A DNA stretch of 64,000 nucleotides from Methanosarcina siciliae T4/M (GTDB taxonomy: Archaea; Halobacteriota; Methanosarcinia; Methanosarcinales; Methanosarcinaceae). Shown piece by piece: positions 1 to 9,363 of the stretch. The first letter of the stretch is position 1. Each line of letters begins with the position of its first letter. The notes under the pieces are model-generated. The model was not told where the DNA came from. It did not search any database and worked only from the letters and a program-made list of their open reading frames with translations. The translations under genes and the position numbers were made by a program. The stretch lies in NCBI RefSeq assembly GCF_000970085.1, contig NZ_CP009506.1, positions 1,612,001-1,676,000 on the forward strand, given 5' to 3'.

Positions 1-100
1 CTTCTTGATAGTCTCAAGTGTGTAAAGGGATGTATAAAAACAATTTCCTGAATGATTAAATAATTATTTTACAGTTCAAAACAGGCAGTAAAAACGGTTA

Positions 101-142
101 GAAAAAGGAAAGGACAGATCCTTCTATTGGATAGACCTTTCC
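101..142 (-). terminator. Hairpin terminator after the 209-874 gene
   Basis: An imperfect inverted repeat has outer arms ggaaagg (107-113) and cctttcc (136-142), with inner gatcc/ggat pairing. Read on the minus strand the hairpin is followed by a TTTTTC run, as expected 3' of the minus-strand gene that ends at 209. A short T run also follows on the plus strand, so it could work in both directions. Confidence 0.45.
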
Positions 143-208
143 ATTTTTGCTCCTGAAGCCTTAAAAGAATCTAAACTTCAGGTTAATTTCCGACGCAGTT
201 GAAAGGGT

Positions 209-874
209 TTAGCTGAAAAGGGATTTCAGACTGTTAAGAAGACTTGCAAAGAAACCGGTTTCAGTGGAGCTTTCGGTCTCAGCATTTTCTGCATTATTTG
301 TTTCTTCCTGTTCATCGGGAGCCTGTCCGGACATTCCCTGTTTTTCCGTACTCGCATTTTCGCCCATTGCGTTAGCCCCCTCTGGCCTCTCAGGGCGCTC
401 TTCGGACATGTTCCCAGCGCCCTGTGAAGGTACCTGACTTCCGTTCTGACTTCCGTTCTGAGCCTGTTCTGGGCCAGGGCCCATCATTCCAAAACCGGAA
501 ATGCTCTTCAATTCTTCAGGGGCCTCTTCAAGCAGGGCATCAAGCTCTTCTCGGATCTTCTGGAGGTCTGATTCAGATTCGGCTTCGGAAATTTCTTCTT
601 TGATTGAAGTCAACCCGCTTATCAACTCTTCGGCGGATGCAAGGGTCTCATCGTCAATTTCTTCGGTGGAGTTTTCAAGAGTTTCTATCATCCTGTCAAC
701 AGATTCGGTCATCCGGCTCTGCATAGTATCAAAATCTTCTTCCGGGAGGGAGGGCTCTGTTGTTTCCTCCTCAGCAAGTGCGCAACTGGGAACTACGCTG
801 AACATTATCAGCAAAACGGAAAATATGGAAATTTTTTTCAGGGTAAAGAATTTAGTCAAATCAAAAAGTTTCAT
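209..874 (-). CDS. Secreted acidic coiled-coil protein, family A
   Basis: Function not recognised. The protein is 221 residues if it starts at the ATG at 874, which is preceded by AGAGGT at good spacing; an upstream ATG at 955 lacks such a site. Residues 14-34 form a signal peptide or anchor. Residues 45-120 are acidic and helical. The rest is a low-complexity Gly/Ser/Gln/Glu tail, including an NGSQNGSQ repeat, ending in a hydrophobic amphipathic stretch (207-220). Residues 47-63 (EDFDTMQSRMTESVDRM) and 93-113 (ISEAES.SDLQKI) match modules in the next gene (1239-2228), so the two are diverged paralogues built from one extracellular module. It is probably at the cell surface; role unknown. Confidence 0.75.
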   Translation of the reverse strand: MKLFDLTKFFTLKKISIFSVLLIMFSVVPSCALAEEETTEPSLPEEDFDTMQSRMTESVDRMIETLENSTEEIDDETLASAEELISGLTSIKEEISEAESESDLQKIREELDALLEEAPEELKSISGFGMMGPGPEQAQNGSQNGSQVPSQGAGNMSEERPERPEGANAMGENASTEKQGMSGQAPDEQEETNNAENAETESSTETGFFASLLNSLKSLFS

Positions 875-1238
875 GTATATAACCTCTAATGAATCTTCAT
901 TCAGATAAAGAATCTTGCATTCGGATCGTATTCTGAAATATATAATTTTAAACATTTAATCGGAGAACATATTAGTAATAAAAATCCATCCAGGTAACCT
1001 GTGCCAGAAAAAGAACGGGAAAAGAGTGTGTGCTCTATCCCCCAATCCATTCCCTTTATCTAGGGTTCTGACAGATTACATAGTGCAGTTATAATGGGCT
1101 TCCTTCAGGAAACCTTTCCGATTTTTTGACTTCTATTCCCCAGTTATGGATTTTTGCGGATCTCCTTACTTAGGTTTTCGGTTTTGGTTTCTTAACTGGA
1201 TCTTTAAAGGAGGGATTTTTAATGATCATCTCAGAGGA
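875..1238. other. Intergenic gap
   Basis: This gap between two minus-strand genes holds the leader of the 209-874 gene and the 3' flank of the 1239-2228 gene. I see no convincing gene; the plus-strand readings here are antisense to the flanking genes or lack family features. Confidence 0.5.
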
Positions 1239-2228
1239 TCAGTCCTCGGTGCTGTCATCCTTGCCGTTCTCCGGCAGGTTTTCAGGGCGCATGGGCATGT
1301 TTCCGCGACCACCCTGCATTTTGCCTTCTCTCTGCATTGGGCCACCCTGCTGCATCGGACCCTTCCCATCCTTCATTTCAGAGGACATAATTTCTCTGAG
1401 CTCATCAAGGGATTCAGCCCCTTCGACATCTGCGATCAGGGCAGTGAGTTCCTCAATCCTGGATTCGAGCTTTTCATCAGTTGCGTTTTCATCCCCCGTA
1501 AGCCTGGCGTTCAGCATCTCAATTTCCGTTTCAAGGGAATCAACGGTCCGGGTCTGCAGGTAATCAAATAAAATGTCCTCCAGTTCTGCAGCCGCTGAAG
1601 CCTCACTTACATCAGCATATAAGTTCTGAAGCTCAGCGATTTTCTCATTGAGCTCTTCAGCCCTGTCGTCTTCACCTGCTTCCTCAAGCTTGGTCTGCAT
1701 TTCTTCAAGCTGTTCGGTCATGTCCTGAAGAGAATCAAGCATATTAGTCTGGACCTCGGTAAAGTTCTCATCAGTTAAGTTCGCGACTTCAAAGAGGCAT
1801 GACCCGTACATTTCACAGGGTAATCCATTCTTTTCTCCAAAGCCCGCACTTTCAGCATTTGCCGGCCTGTCTGCGAGCAAAACCTCCTGCAGTTCTTCTG
1901 CACTTGAAGCCTCACTTACATTTTCATACTTGCTTTGAAGTTCAGCAATCTTTTCAGTAATTGAGTTAAGAATTTCAGCCTGAATCTCTGCGAAGTTTTC
2001 TTCAGTAATATTTGAAGCGGAACCGACCCCCATGCCTAGCATTCCATCGAGCCCCGCACCCCCATGCCTTATGCCTCCCGGCATCATTTTTCCAAATTCA
2101 TTTTCAATTGTTGAATTTAATTGAGTTGTGGTCCCATTTTCTAAAGCAAAAGCACCAGAAGGAATGATGCTTAAGACCATCAGCACCACCGCAAAACTGG
2201 CAGTCGATTTTACTGCTTGTTTTTTCAT
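1239..2228 (-). CDS. Secreted acidic coiled-coil protein, family A (multi-module)
   Basis: Function not recognised. The 329-residue protein has a signal peptide (residues 1-29, hydrophobic core 11-27) and a long acidic helical body. Two NxTxENFxEvQ units (72-94, 149-171) and three 'ELqxxYxdVSEAsSaeELqeiL' units (about 93-118, 196-221, 257-282) repeat along it. The same modules occur once in the neighbouring 209-874 gene. Two cysteines (138 and 144) lie in the linker between modules. The tail (285-329) is rich in Met, Gly, Gln and Pro. The gene lies on the same strand as its paralogue and is probably an exported or cell-envelope protein. Its upstream region carries three tandem 22-bp repeats. 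Confidence 0.8.
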   Translation of the reverse strand: MKKQAVKSTASFAVVLMVLSIIPSGAFALENGTTTQLNSTIENEFGKMMPGGIRHGGAGLDGMLGMGVGSASNITEENFAEIQAEILNSITEKIAELQSKYENVSEASSAEELQEVLLADRPANAESAGFGEKNGLPCEMYGSCLFEVANLTDENFTEVQTNMLDSLQDMTEQLEEMQTKLEEAGEDDRAEELNEKIAELQNLYADVSEASAAAELEDILFDYLQTRTVDSLETEIEMLNARLTGDENATDEKLESRIEELTALIADVEGAESLDELREIMSSEMKDGKGPMQQGGPMQREGKMQGGRGNMPMRPENLPENGKDDSTED

Positions 2229-2248
2229 AGTATACCTCCGTCAATTAC

Positions 2249-2314
2249 TTATTTGACTAATTTGTCTAACTTATTTGACTAATTTGTCTAACTTATTTGA
2301 TTAATTTGTCTAAC
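2249..2314. repeat. 22-bp tandem repeat, 3 copies
   Basis: Three head-to-tail 22-bp units begin ttatttgactaatttg; the third differs by one base. They sit about 20-90 bp upstream of the minus-strand start at 2228, inside the leader or promoter of the secreted coiled-coil gene, so copy number could change expression. Confidence 0.9.
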
Positions 2315-2787
2315 TTACTTTGTTCTTTTTATCTGTTGAACTCAAGCAACTTTTCGCCGCTCGACATTCCTGTAATAAGCTGGCTTAAATATAAGCATAC
2401 TTTCAGGAATAGGGATCTTTTACGAAATAAATTTAGAGAATAAGCTTTTATAGAGTTTTATTTTGAAAATTAAGCTTAATTATCAAATATGATGCTTATT
2501 TAAGTTCTAAAAAAACTTATGTTTTAACTGGTAAATATATCCACTAAATTAAATACCTGAATAGTCGGGGTAGCCTGCCCTACAAGAATAAAGTTATCTT
2601 AAAGTTGATAATTAAATCACATCAATACGGAGATGCACCATAAACAGGAATGAAAACATGCACCTTTCTGATTACTGGGGTACGGAACTCACCCGATTAC
2701 CATCCCATTTTTACAGAGATGTATATTGGCCTCAAGTTTGTGTGATAAAAAAGATCGGAAAAAGATACAGCTTTTAATGAGTCTGTA
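2315..2787. other. AT-rich intergenic gap
   Basis: No gene seen. The stretch is AT-rich with no long reading frame that has a ribosome site. It presumably holds the promoter of the minus-strand gene at 2228. Confidence 0.5.
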
Positions 2788-2899
2788 CTTGTTGTTAATT
2801 TTACTCGTTATTAATTGTACTCGTTATTCATTATTCTCGTTATTAATTGTACTCGCTATTCATTATTCTCGTTGTTAGTTGTCCTCGCGATTAATTTTA
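2788..2899. repeat. 16-bp tandem repeat, 7 copies
   Basis: Seven imperfect 16-bp units are each anchored on ctcg (or cttg), with ttattaattgta or ttattcattatt filling. The phase is strict: ctcg occurs at 2804, 2820, 2836, 2852, 2868 and 2884. It lies in a gene-free gap. A 70-codon open frame across it is produced by the repeat and is not a credible gene. Confidence 0.85.
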
Positions 2900-3595
2900 T
2901 TCGGATTCATTTACTGGTAGAGAAATCAAGAGATAGATCTAAAGAAGAAAAAGAGAACGAAAAAGAGGAAGAAAAAAGGACGAAAAAATTGGAGAAAAGA
3001 ATGGGATCATTACGGAGGTCGCGTTGAGATATAAAACCTGAAAAATCAGAGGGCACTTTTCAAATGTGAAAATGGCTTATAAATAGAATATAGGGTTGTT
3101 CAAGAGCTTTAAGGAAATTCAAACTCCCAAAATGTGAGATTTAAGAATTATAAAGCATTAAACACAAAAATAATCCCCCTTAAAGGATGTTTACTAAACC
3201 CAATACTATGATGGAACTGGAAAAGTAAGTATGCTTTTATCTTTAAATCCAGATACAGCATCTGCAGTCAGGAATATACCGAATAATACACATCCAACCC
3301 AGTACAATCCTCACCCAACAAACTCTCAAAACGAAAAACCTTCAAAATATGCCTTCATTCAAAATATGCCTTCAAGCAGTAATGTTTCGTGTTATATATC
3401 ATGGAAGATACTGCTCATGGAAGATACTGCTGAAGCAAAAAATAGAGACCATATGTTTGTATCATATATGTTATATCATATATGTTATATCATATACCTT
3501 CAAAATAGTAGCTTCGGATGTTCCTGACAGCTAACAAACCCTTCAGAAGATATCATAAAATATAATCAGATCATCCAACATACAGAGACAGAAAG
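2900..3595. repeat. Gap with several short tandem duplications
   Basis: No credible gene. The stretch holds a polypurine run (about 2935-3005), a 13-bp direct repeat (3341-3353 and 3358-3370), a perfect 16-bp tandem duplication (3400-3415 and 3416-3431, catggaagatactgct) and a 14-bp unit repeated 2.4 times (3463-3496, catatatgttatat). Open frames of 98 and 61 codons here are composed of these repeats. The promoter of the 3596 gene must lie near the end. Confidence 0.7.
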
Positions 3596-4003
3596 ATGCC
3601 TGAAAACCCGGAGGAAAATTTGTTGGTCCTGCAGCTTTCCGAAGATTCCAGGAAAATTGCCAGGCTCCTCTCTAATGAGACTTCGATCAGGATTCTCAAA
3701 CTGCTTTACAGAAGATCGATGTCAGCCGCTGATATTGCCGATGAGCTTAAAGTGCGCCTGAATACCCTCAAGTACAACCTGGATTCGCTCCTTGAAGCCG
3801 GGCTGATCAGAGTGAGGCAGGTAAAATGGAGCAGAAAAGGAAGAGAAATAAAAATCTACGAAGCAGTAGAGAAAGTAATTATCCTTCTGCCAGGGAAAAA
3901 AAGTCCGGACATGTCCCTCATATTAACGATGCTTCGGCAGCACAGCCTGAAAAACCCGGAAGGATCGGATATTTCGGGAGTTTATTGTGAGCCCGGAATC
4001 TGA
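3596..4003 (+). CDS. Winged-helix (ArsR-like) transcriptional regulator
   Basis: The 135-residue protein has a winged helix at about residues 20-95: LLSNETSIRILKLLYRR, then SAADIADELKVRLNTLKYNLDSLLEAGLI as the recognition part, and a basic wing with SRKGREIKIYEA. This is the ArsR/HTH_20 type of archaeal fold and most likely binds DNA. There is no sensor domain and no cysteine metal site. It lies 137 bp upstream of a lipoprotein gene and a membrane winged-helix gene on the same strand, so it may regulate them. No strong ribosome site is visible before the ATG, so the start is the least certain part. Confidence 0.8.
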   Translation: MPENPEENLLVLQLSEDSRKIARLLSNETSIRILKLLYRRSMSAADIADELKVRLNTLKYNLDSLLEAGLIRVRQVKWSRKGREIKIYEAVEKVIILLPGKKSPDMSLILTMLRQHSLKNPEGSDISGVYCEPGI

Positions 4004-4140
4004 AATTTCCGCAAGCACGCATCTGAGATTGCTTAAGGTATGCTTTAAAAAAATTTTGAACTTCAACAATATTTTAATATACAAAAACAATAAATGGAAT
4101 GTAGTGTCCAGTGATTATTTACCAGAAGGCGTAGACAAGC

Positions 4141-5190
4141 ATGAAAATTAAACTCTTGTCCTTGATTCTTATAATAATGGGAGTTCTCGTAACTTCAGGT
4201 TGTGTTGATTCACAGGCACAGCCTTATACAAATTCACAGGTGCAGCCTTATACAAAAGTTCCAGGCGACCTTTACAGAAGCATTTTCTACCCCTATGCTG
4301 GACTCCTGACGTCCCATCCTCCTCTCAATCCTGATGTGGATGGACCACCTTCTCTGCGAGATGCAACCCACCTGCTTGACGAGAATATTGGAAAGGCAGA
4401 ATTCATAGCTGAAAAGATAGAACCCGGAATTCAGTACTTCAAAGAGCAGGGAAAGGATGTGAGCAGGCTTGAAGCCCTGCTTGAGGAATACAAAAGGCTC
4501 ATAGAAGAAGCAAAAATTTATCGTGCCCTTGCAGCATCAGAATCTGGTGAAGACTATGTCATCTCCGAGATGAATGAAGCTTCAGAAGATGGAATGACAG
4601 TAGAGAGCTCGGAAAAGGAGTACCTGATACAATCCCAGAAGAGCATGATTCAAGCCAATCTTGTGCTTAAAGACATATTTGACGAGTTTAAACGCCTGAT
4701 GCCCGGAAGTGTAGAACTGAACGAGACGGCCAGGCTAAATGCGGAAGGGGAGGGGAGAGTTACTCTAATGGGAGGTTTTGATCTCAGCCTGCACCTGCAG
4801 GGAGGTGAAATAGCCATAATGGACCTTTCCCCTGATTCAGTAATGCAGATCGAAGGGGACTACACAGTTGAAATTAAAGATGGGCGGCAGGAAAACATAC
4901 TCATCTACCATATACGTTCTGCGGATGTGGAGATTTCAGGTGCCCAAAAAACACTATTGCTCATTGGTGAAAATATCACTGTTGAGTCAGAAGGAGAAGG
5001 ATATGCGGTTTTCTTCGGGAATGGGACTTATACTGTTGAAGGTGCCGCCGGAACAAAGCCAGAAGAACAATGGGCATCTGAAGTACTTTTAGTCGCAGAA
5101 ATGGGCCCAGATAAACCGGAAAGGACGGAAAACAAGTTTTCTCCGGTGGGCATGCATGTTCAGGAAAACGGGAGAAAAGAGCTTTATTGA
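4141..5190 (+). CDS. Predicted lipoprotein with C-terminal beta-rich domain
   Basis: The 349-residue protein starts with a classic lipobox signal (hydrophobic residues 4-18, then VTSGC, Cys21), so it is likely lipid-anchored on the outer face of the membrane. A short duplicated QPYT segment follows (about 27-38). Residues 80-185 are helical and charged. Residues 190-310 alternate short hydrophobic strands (GEGRVTLMGG, GEIAIMDLSP, ADVEISGAQKT, GENITVES) and look like a beta-solenoid or carbohydrate-type fold. I do not recognise a family. It is likely co-transcribed with the downstream membrane winged-helix gene (127 bp gap). Confidence 0.75.
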   Translation: MKIKLLSLILIIMGVLVTSGCVDSQAQPYTNSQVQPYTKVPGDLYRSIFYPYAGLLTSHPPLNPDVDGPPSLRDATHLLDENIGKAEFIAEKIEPGIQYFKEQGKDVSRLEALLEEYKRLIEEAKIYRALAASESGEDYVISEMNEASEDGMTVESSEKEYLIQSQKSMIQANLVLKDIFDEFKRLMPGSVELNETARLNAEGEGRVTLMGGFDLSLHLQGGEIAIMDLSPDSVMQIEGDYTVEIKDGRQENILIYHIRSADVEISGAQKTLLLIGENITVESEGEGYAVFFGNGTYTVEGAAGTKPEEQWASEVLLVAEMGPDKPERTENKFSPVGMHVQENGRKELY

Positions 5191-5317
5191 AAGGAATCAG
5201 CTTTATCAAAGGGAATCAACTTTATTAAAGAGAATCTATAAAGTCATAAAAAGATATAAGCATAAAGTCCGAAAAGATAATTGAGAATCCAACCGTGACC
5301 CGGGTTTCCTGATAAAA

Positions 5318-6544
5318 ATGAATCTGAAAGTTTACATAATATGCGTTGCTACCGCCGTACTTTTTGCTGTGCCTGTCCTTGCAGATAACACAGCCACAAT
5401 TCACGGAGAGGTGTATAGCTGGGATACCTTCGAACCGCTTGAAAATGCCGTGGTTGAAGTAAACTCCACCCCCTCCCAGTCCATGGTAGCTAAATACGGT
5501 GTATACTATTTTGAGCTTGACCCTGGGGATTACCTAATTAAAGCCAGTTATTATGAAAACAGTACGCTTGTTAATTCTGGCGAAGTAACGGTCACAATTA
5601 AAGGGGAAGGAAGTTATGTACGTGACCTCCTGCTCCTCCCTGTTTATTCCACAATATTGATGGAAGGAGAGAATAATTCCAGCACCTCCATACCGGTGAG
5701 TAATAATTCAGATTCTGATATCAACTCAGATGACGAGAACTCGAGCGATATTAATGTAAGTTTCCCTGAAGGCACAGAAATAACCGGCTCTACCTTTTCG
5801 ACCGGCTATTATCTGCTTGCTGCCCTTGCACTGTCTCTCCTTTTAGCTGCCGGCTACAGTTTCCAGAAACATAGAAACGTAGAGAAAAAAGAACCAGAAA
5901 AAGAGAAATCGGGAAAAAGTCAACTGGAAGCAAATAAACTAAAGAAAAACAGACTTCAGGAAGGAAAAGCTGTGCATGAAACAGCAGTATCCGAAGCAGA
6001 AAAACTCTCTGCACCCGAGAGTATGCCCACCTTTTCAGCAAAGCTTCCTGATGAAAGAGTTACACCGTCAATCGAAAAGAAAATCCAGGCAAACCCCTCA
6101 GAAACCCGGCTTCCTGAAGAGACGGACTTTGAATTGAAGGAAAAGGAAAAAGAGACAGAAAGCAAAGCAGAGCCGTCCAGAACTGAAATAAAACCTGCAG
6201 AACTTGAACCTGAAGCAGAGGAAGGCCGGAAAAAGGCTTCGGAAGAACCATCTCCTGAAGAGTCTCCTGAGGGACCGGAAAAGGTGCCTGAACCCGCAAA
6301 ACTGCCCGAACCGGAAGCCCCTGCTGTCAAAAAGAACCTTCCTCTCCCTGCGGACCTCCAGGAAATCATGGACATCATCAGGGGCCAGGGAGGCAGGATC
6401 ACACAGAAAGATCTCCGCAGTAAATTAAGATATTCCGAAGGGAAAGTCAGCCTCATGCTTGCAGATCTGGAAAGAAGAGAGCTGATAGAAAAGTTCAAGC
6501 GGGGACGTGGAAATGTTGTGATCATCAGGGACGAGGAGAGATAA
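5318..6544 (+). CDS. Membrane protein with outside beta domain and inside winged helix
   Basis: The 408-residue protein has a signal peptide (1-22). An extracellular carboxypeptidase-regulatory-like beta domain follows (about 24-110: TIHGEVYSWDTFEPLENAVV...), then an Asn/Ser-rich acidic linker, one transmembrane helix (about 162-181) and a long charged Lys/Glu/Pro linker (185-340). A C-terminal winged helix (about 344-408) carries ITQKDLRSKLRYSEGKVSLM and a basic wing ending KRGRGNVVII. The topology puts the DNA-binding domain in the cytoplasm, tethered by a long flexible linker, so it could link a surface signal directly to transcription. It follows the lipoprotein gene on the same strand. 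The domain order is clear; the role is inferred. Confidence 0.8.
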   Translation: MNLKVYIICVATAVLFAVPVLADNTATIHGEVYSWDTFEPLENAVVEVNSTPSQSMVAKYGVYYFELDPGDYLIKASYYENSTLVNSGEVTVTIKGEGSYVRDLLLLPVYSTILMEGENNSSTSIPVSNNSDSDINSDDENSSDINVSFPEGTEITGSTFSTGYYLLAALALSLLLAAGYSFQKHRNVEKKEPEKEKSGKSQLEANKLKKNRLQEGKAVHETAVSEAEKLSAPESMPTFSAKLPDERVTPSIEKKIQANPSETRLPEETDFELKEKEKETESKAEPSRTEIKPAELEPEAEEGRKKASEEPSPEESPEGPEKVPEPAKLPEPEAPAVKKNLPLPADLQEIMDIIRGQGGRITQKDLRSKLRYSEGKVSLMLADLERRELIEKFKRGRGNVVIIRDEER

Positions 6545-6630
6545 GTTTCTCATATCTCTAGCTTCCCATATCCCCTGATTCCCACATCTCTCACTACTTT
6601 TTTCATATCTGTATATTGGGTTACTCCAGA

Positions 6631-6912
6631 TTAGTCGATAGCAGTATGTTTTGCCTCAATGATCTCATCAGCTTTTATTTCTTTGTTTCTTCTGAAACAT
6701 TTCTTTGTGTTTAACACTAACCAGCCCCAGTGCAGTACAAAGTGGGCAATAAAGAAGACCAGCATCAGAATCCCAATCTTCTCATGGATAAACTTCCAGA
6801 AATGGGACGTTCCATGTCCGTCGATAAACAATAAAAGACCTGAATAGCCAACCAGCACAAATTGTCCGAGTAAGGCAAGGTCCACGACGTAGTTAATTTT
6901 TGTTCGACTCAT
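6631..6912 (-). CDS. Small DUF4405-like membrane protein
   Basis: The 93-residue protein has two transmembrane helices (about 8-30 and 45-67) and a basic cytoplasmic tail. Histidines in GHGTSHFWKFIHEKIG and HFVLHWGW lie in or next to the helices, as in the DUF4405 / cytochrome-b-like group that may ligate haem; whether haem is bound here cannot be told. GGAG lies 7 nt before the ATG at 6912. It is a single gene, convergent with the 5318-6544 gene, with a long AT-rich gap upstream. Confidence 0.75.
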   Translation of the reverse strand: MSRTKINYVVDLALLGQFVLVGYSGLLLFIDGHGTSHFWKFIHEKIGILMLVFFIAHFVLHWGWLVLNTKKCFRRNKEIKADEIIEAKHTAID

Positions 6913-7960
6913 TCTTTTACTCCATTGTATCTACATCTTTGTAACTTCTACATTTCTATGTAATTTCCCATATTCTTCGCATAATCAATTACAGCCACGC
7001 TGTTAAACTCAGCTTACCGCTTTACATCCCTCTAATTGCCAGAAAAAGAGAAAAAGATACTTGCAAAAAAAGAGTTCAAAAAGAAATTAATTTTCATTTT
7101 TTGACTTTATTAAGAATATAAATCAAATTTAATTCTTGATTCTTACTTTTAAATCTTAAATTAGTTGTTTTAAGCCCTATTTTTAGGAATCACAAAAGGC
7201 ATGAGTTTTTATAATTATATTATATACAAGGAAATTGATTAATTGATTGCATAGTCCATGAAGAAAATTTCAGTTTTCTCACCCCGCCCCGCGCTTAACC
7301 TCTGCCAGCCTGCCAGTCAGGTAAAAGAATAAGCTGCAAATAAGTGCTTCAAGTAAGAGAAACGATATACTGAATAAATGTCCCCCGGTTCAAGGGAATA
7401 TTTTTCCTTAACCCCGGAAACTACATTTCAATTTACATGTAAACATCAACACCTCCACCAACTTCTGGCGCCCCCTCACAAAAAGCATAAAAGGCAAAAG
7501 ATTTTCAGAAGAATTTCAAACAATTTTTTTAACTTTACTCGACCCTCAGTGCGCAAATAGTAGAGGAGATCAATTTATGTTTGGGGCTCAAGAGAAGAAT
7601 AGTATATTTTTTAAATTATTTTGAATGTTCTCAGACTATAAATATATTTTTTTCTTTATTTTTGTATAGGGGGGTTATTTTCTACCTCTCTATGAGTATT
7701 CAGATCAAGAGTGGGAACATATCAATATCTGAACTCGGGGTTTTATCCATAGAAAACAGTTCCCAGAGAAGGCTGTTGTGTGATTACGAATAATCATGAC
7801 AGATAATAATACTTTATAGGGAGTATAATTACTGATTAAGGGCTTATTAAAGAATAAATAAGTCAGAAACCCCATAGAAAAGCTTCATTGCTAAATTTAT
7901 TCCTTAAATTCCCTTTTTTCGGTTAAGTATGCTTTTATTATTAAATGCCCTTGATGGGGG
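6913..7960. other. Long gene-poor gap
   Basis: No credible protein gene. Open frames at 7378-7560 and 7581-7793 lack family signals and ribosome sites. The gap is AT-rich, with local G+C-rich islands near 7280-7320 and 7465-7480, the kind of contrast that can mark small RNAs in archaea, but I cannot show this. TATA-like runs occur at 7205-7230. Confidence 0.4.
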
Positions 7961-8210
7961 TTGACTGCCTCAAGTCCCTCCTAAGCAGTCATCTGACTGA
8001 GTACCGGTCTAAAGGTGCTTCTGTCAGGAGGAGAAAACGGGAAACATCTGGAAAGGATACCTCGCCACCAGAAAACTGGAACCCTTCATAACGTCCGGGT
8101 GTTCCCGTTTAAGAACAAGAGGAAAGGAGCAGTCAAACAGAAACCCTACACCCCAGAAGAAAGAGGCACCTTGCATCCCGCAGGTGTCTCAAAATCATCA
8201 AGACCTCATT
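7961..8210 (+). ncRNA. Candidate structured RNA or leader upstream of the ABC operon
   Basis: A G+C-richer block inside an AT-rich gap carries three stem candidates. cagtc/gactg is at 7986-7999. A long-range pair joins aaacgggaaac (8035-8045) with gttcccgttt (8101-8110), one bulged base, enclosing a small ccag/ctgg hairpin. A 9-bp stem with one G-U pair lies at 8164-8191 (gaggcacct/aggtgtctc). It ends about 200 bp before the ABC ATPase start. It matches no RNA class I recognise and could also be a decayed gene; the strand is a guess. Confidence 0.3.
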
Positions 8211-8415
8211 GAACCGTCTAATTGGGCTTTCAGGATCCAACTGGACCACATGAATTACATGAATTATATCTTGAGAAGAGCATCAGATCCAATCACGAAA
8301 AAGGTCGTGAGAAAATAAACACCAGACGAACAAAACAAACTAAAGCTACTCTGAAAAGATTCAGCTCGGCCTGAAAGCTTCAGCTCAGATGTGACTAACT
8401 TTTTAGAGGTAATTT

Positions 8416-9354
8416 ATGACACTTACTGAACTTATAGAGAACTTCAAAATGAAGTTAAATCCCTCAACAATCATGGATTCGCTCGAAAAAACTGCGAGTT
8501 TCTACGATGAATCCGAAAACGATTCAGAGGCAAGTGGTTCATGGGAGGAGCTACAAAACCCGGAAAGAAGTTCAGACGCCGGTTTTTCCCAAAGCTCTGA
8601 AATGAGCAGGCTCACCAGTGATGAAAGAGAACCACTTATCAAACTAACCGATGTCTGGAAAATCTACCAGATGGGGGAGGTTGAGTTTGCAGCCTTAAAG
8701 GGGATAGATCTGGAGATTTACGAAGGAGAATTTCTTGTAGTACTCGGCCCCAGCGGAAGTGGAAAAAGCACACTTATGAACCTGCTGGGCTGTCTTGACA
8801 TACCTTCAGAGGGCACTGTTTACCTAAATTCAAATGACATCTCGGAACTTGAAGAATCCGAGCTTGCCCGCATCAGAGGACAGATGATCGGCTTTATTTT
8901 CCAGAGTTTCAACCTGATTCCCACACTGAGCACGGAAGAGAACGTCCTCTTACCCCTGGAATTTCAGGAAGCGGACGCGCATGTAGCACGAAAGAAAGCT
9001 GCATACCTGCTTGACATAGTCGGGCTTTCGGACAAGAAAAAAAACCTGCCTTCCCAGCTCTCAGGCGGACAGAGGCAAAGGGTTGCTATAGCACGTTCCC
9101 TGGCTGTGAACCCGCCTATAATCCTTGCAGACGAGCCTACAGGAAACCTGGACAGCAAGACCGGAGATTATATTCTGGAATTTCTGGACGGGATGCATGA
9201 AAAGGAAGGCAAGACGATCATCATTGTGACCCATGACCTGAACCTGGTAAAATATGCAACAAGAGTTGTGTACATCAGAGACGGTGAAATCGAAAAAATT
9301 GAAACACGCACGAAAAACGAATCAGGTACGATAAACGAATCGGATATGAATTGA
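8416..9354 (+). CDS. ABC transporter ATP-binding protein (MacB/LolD type)
   Basis: This is the nucleotide-binding subunit of a MacB-like ABC system that drives export or extraction of a substrate at the membrane. Walker A GPSGSGKST is at about residues 111-119, the Q-loop is in IFQSFNLIPTLSTEENV, the signature LSGGQRQR near 215, Walker B IILADEPTGNLD, and the H-loop VTHD. The 312-residue protein is longer than usual because about 75 acidic, Ser-rich residues precede the ABC core, which begins at LIKLTDVWKIYQMG. The start at 8416 is supported by AGAGGT 7 nt upstream. The gene is 9 bp from the exported-protein gene, in an operon with the permease at 10833. Confidence 0.95.
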   Translation: MTLTELIENFKMKLNPSTIMDSLEKTASFYDESENDSEASGSWEELQNPERSSDAGFSQSSEMSRLTSDEREPLIKLTDVWKIYQMGEVEFAALKGIDLEIYEGEFLVVLGPSGSGKSTLMNLLGCLDIPSEGTVYLNSNDISELEESELARIRGQMIGFIFQSFNLIPTLSTEENVLLPLEFQEADAHVARKKAAYLLDIVGLSDKKKNLPSQLSGGQRQRVAIARSLAVNPPIILADEPTGNLDSKTGDYILEFLDGMHEKEGKTIIIVTHDLNLVKYATRVVYIRDGEIEKIETRTKNESGTINESDMN

Positions 9355-9363
9355 GGAATAAAA

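Noticed and set aside
2815..3027. A 70-codon frame with a hydrophobic start
   Set aside because: It is generated by the 16-bp tandem repeat and the following polypurine run; there is no ribosome site.
3231..3534. Two frames of 98 and 61 codons
   Set aside because: They consist of short tandem duplications and lack any family signal.
7378..7793. Two short plus-strand frames in the long gap
   Set aside because: No ribosome site, no protein-like composition, no family.
7981..8120. Resemblance to RNase P RNA or group II intron motifs
   Set aside because: Only scattered short matches such as gaggaaag and aacagaaa; the conserved core pairings of those RNAs are not present.
8015..8212. A 65-codon frame over the RNA-like block
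   Set aside because: Composition is better explained by stems; no ribosome site. Kept as a candidate RNA instead.
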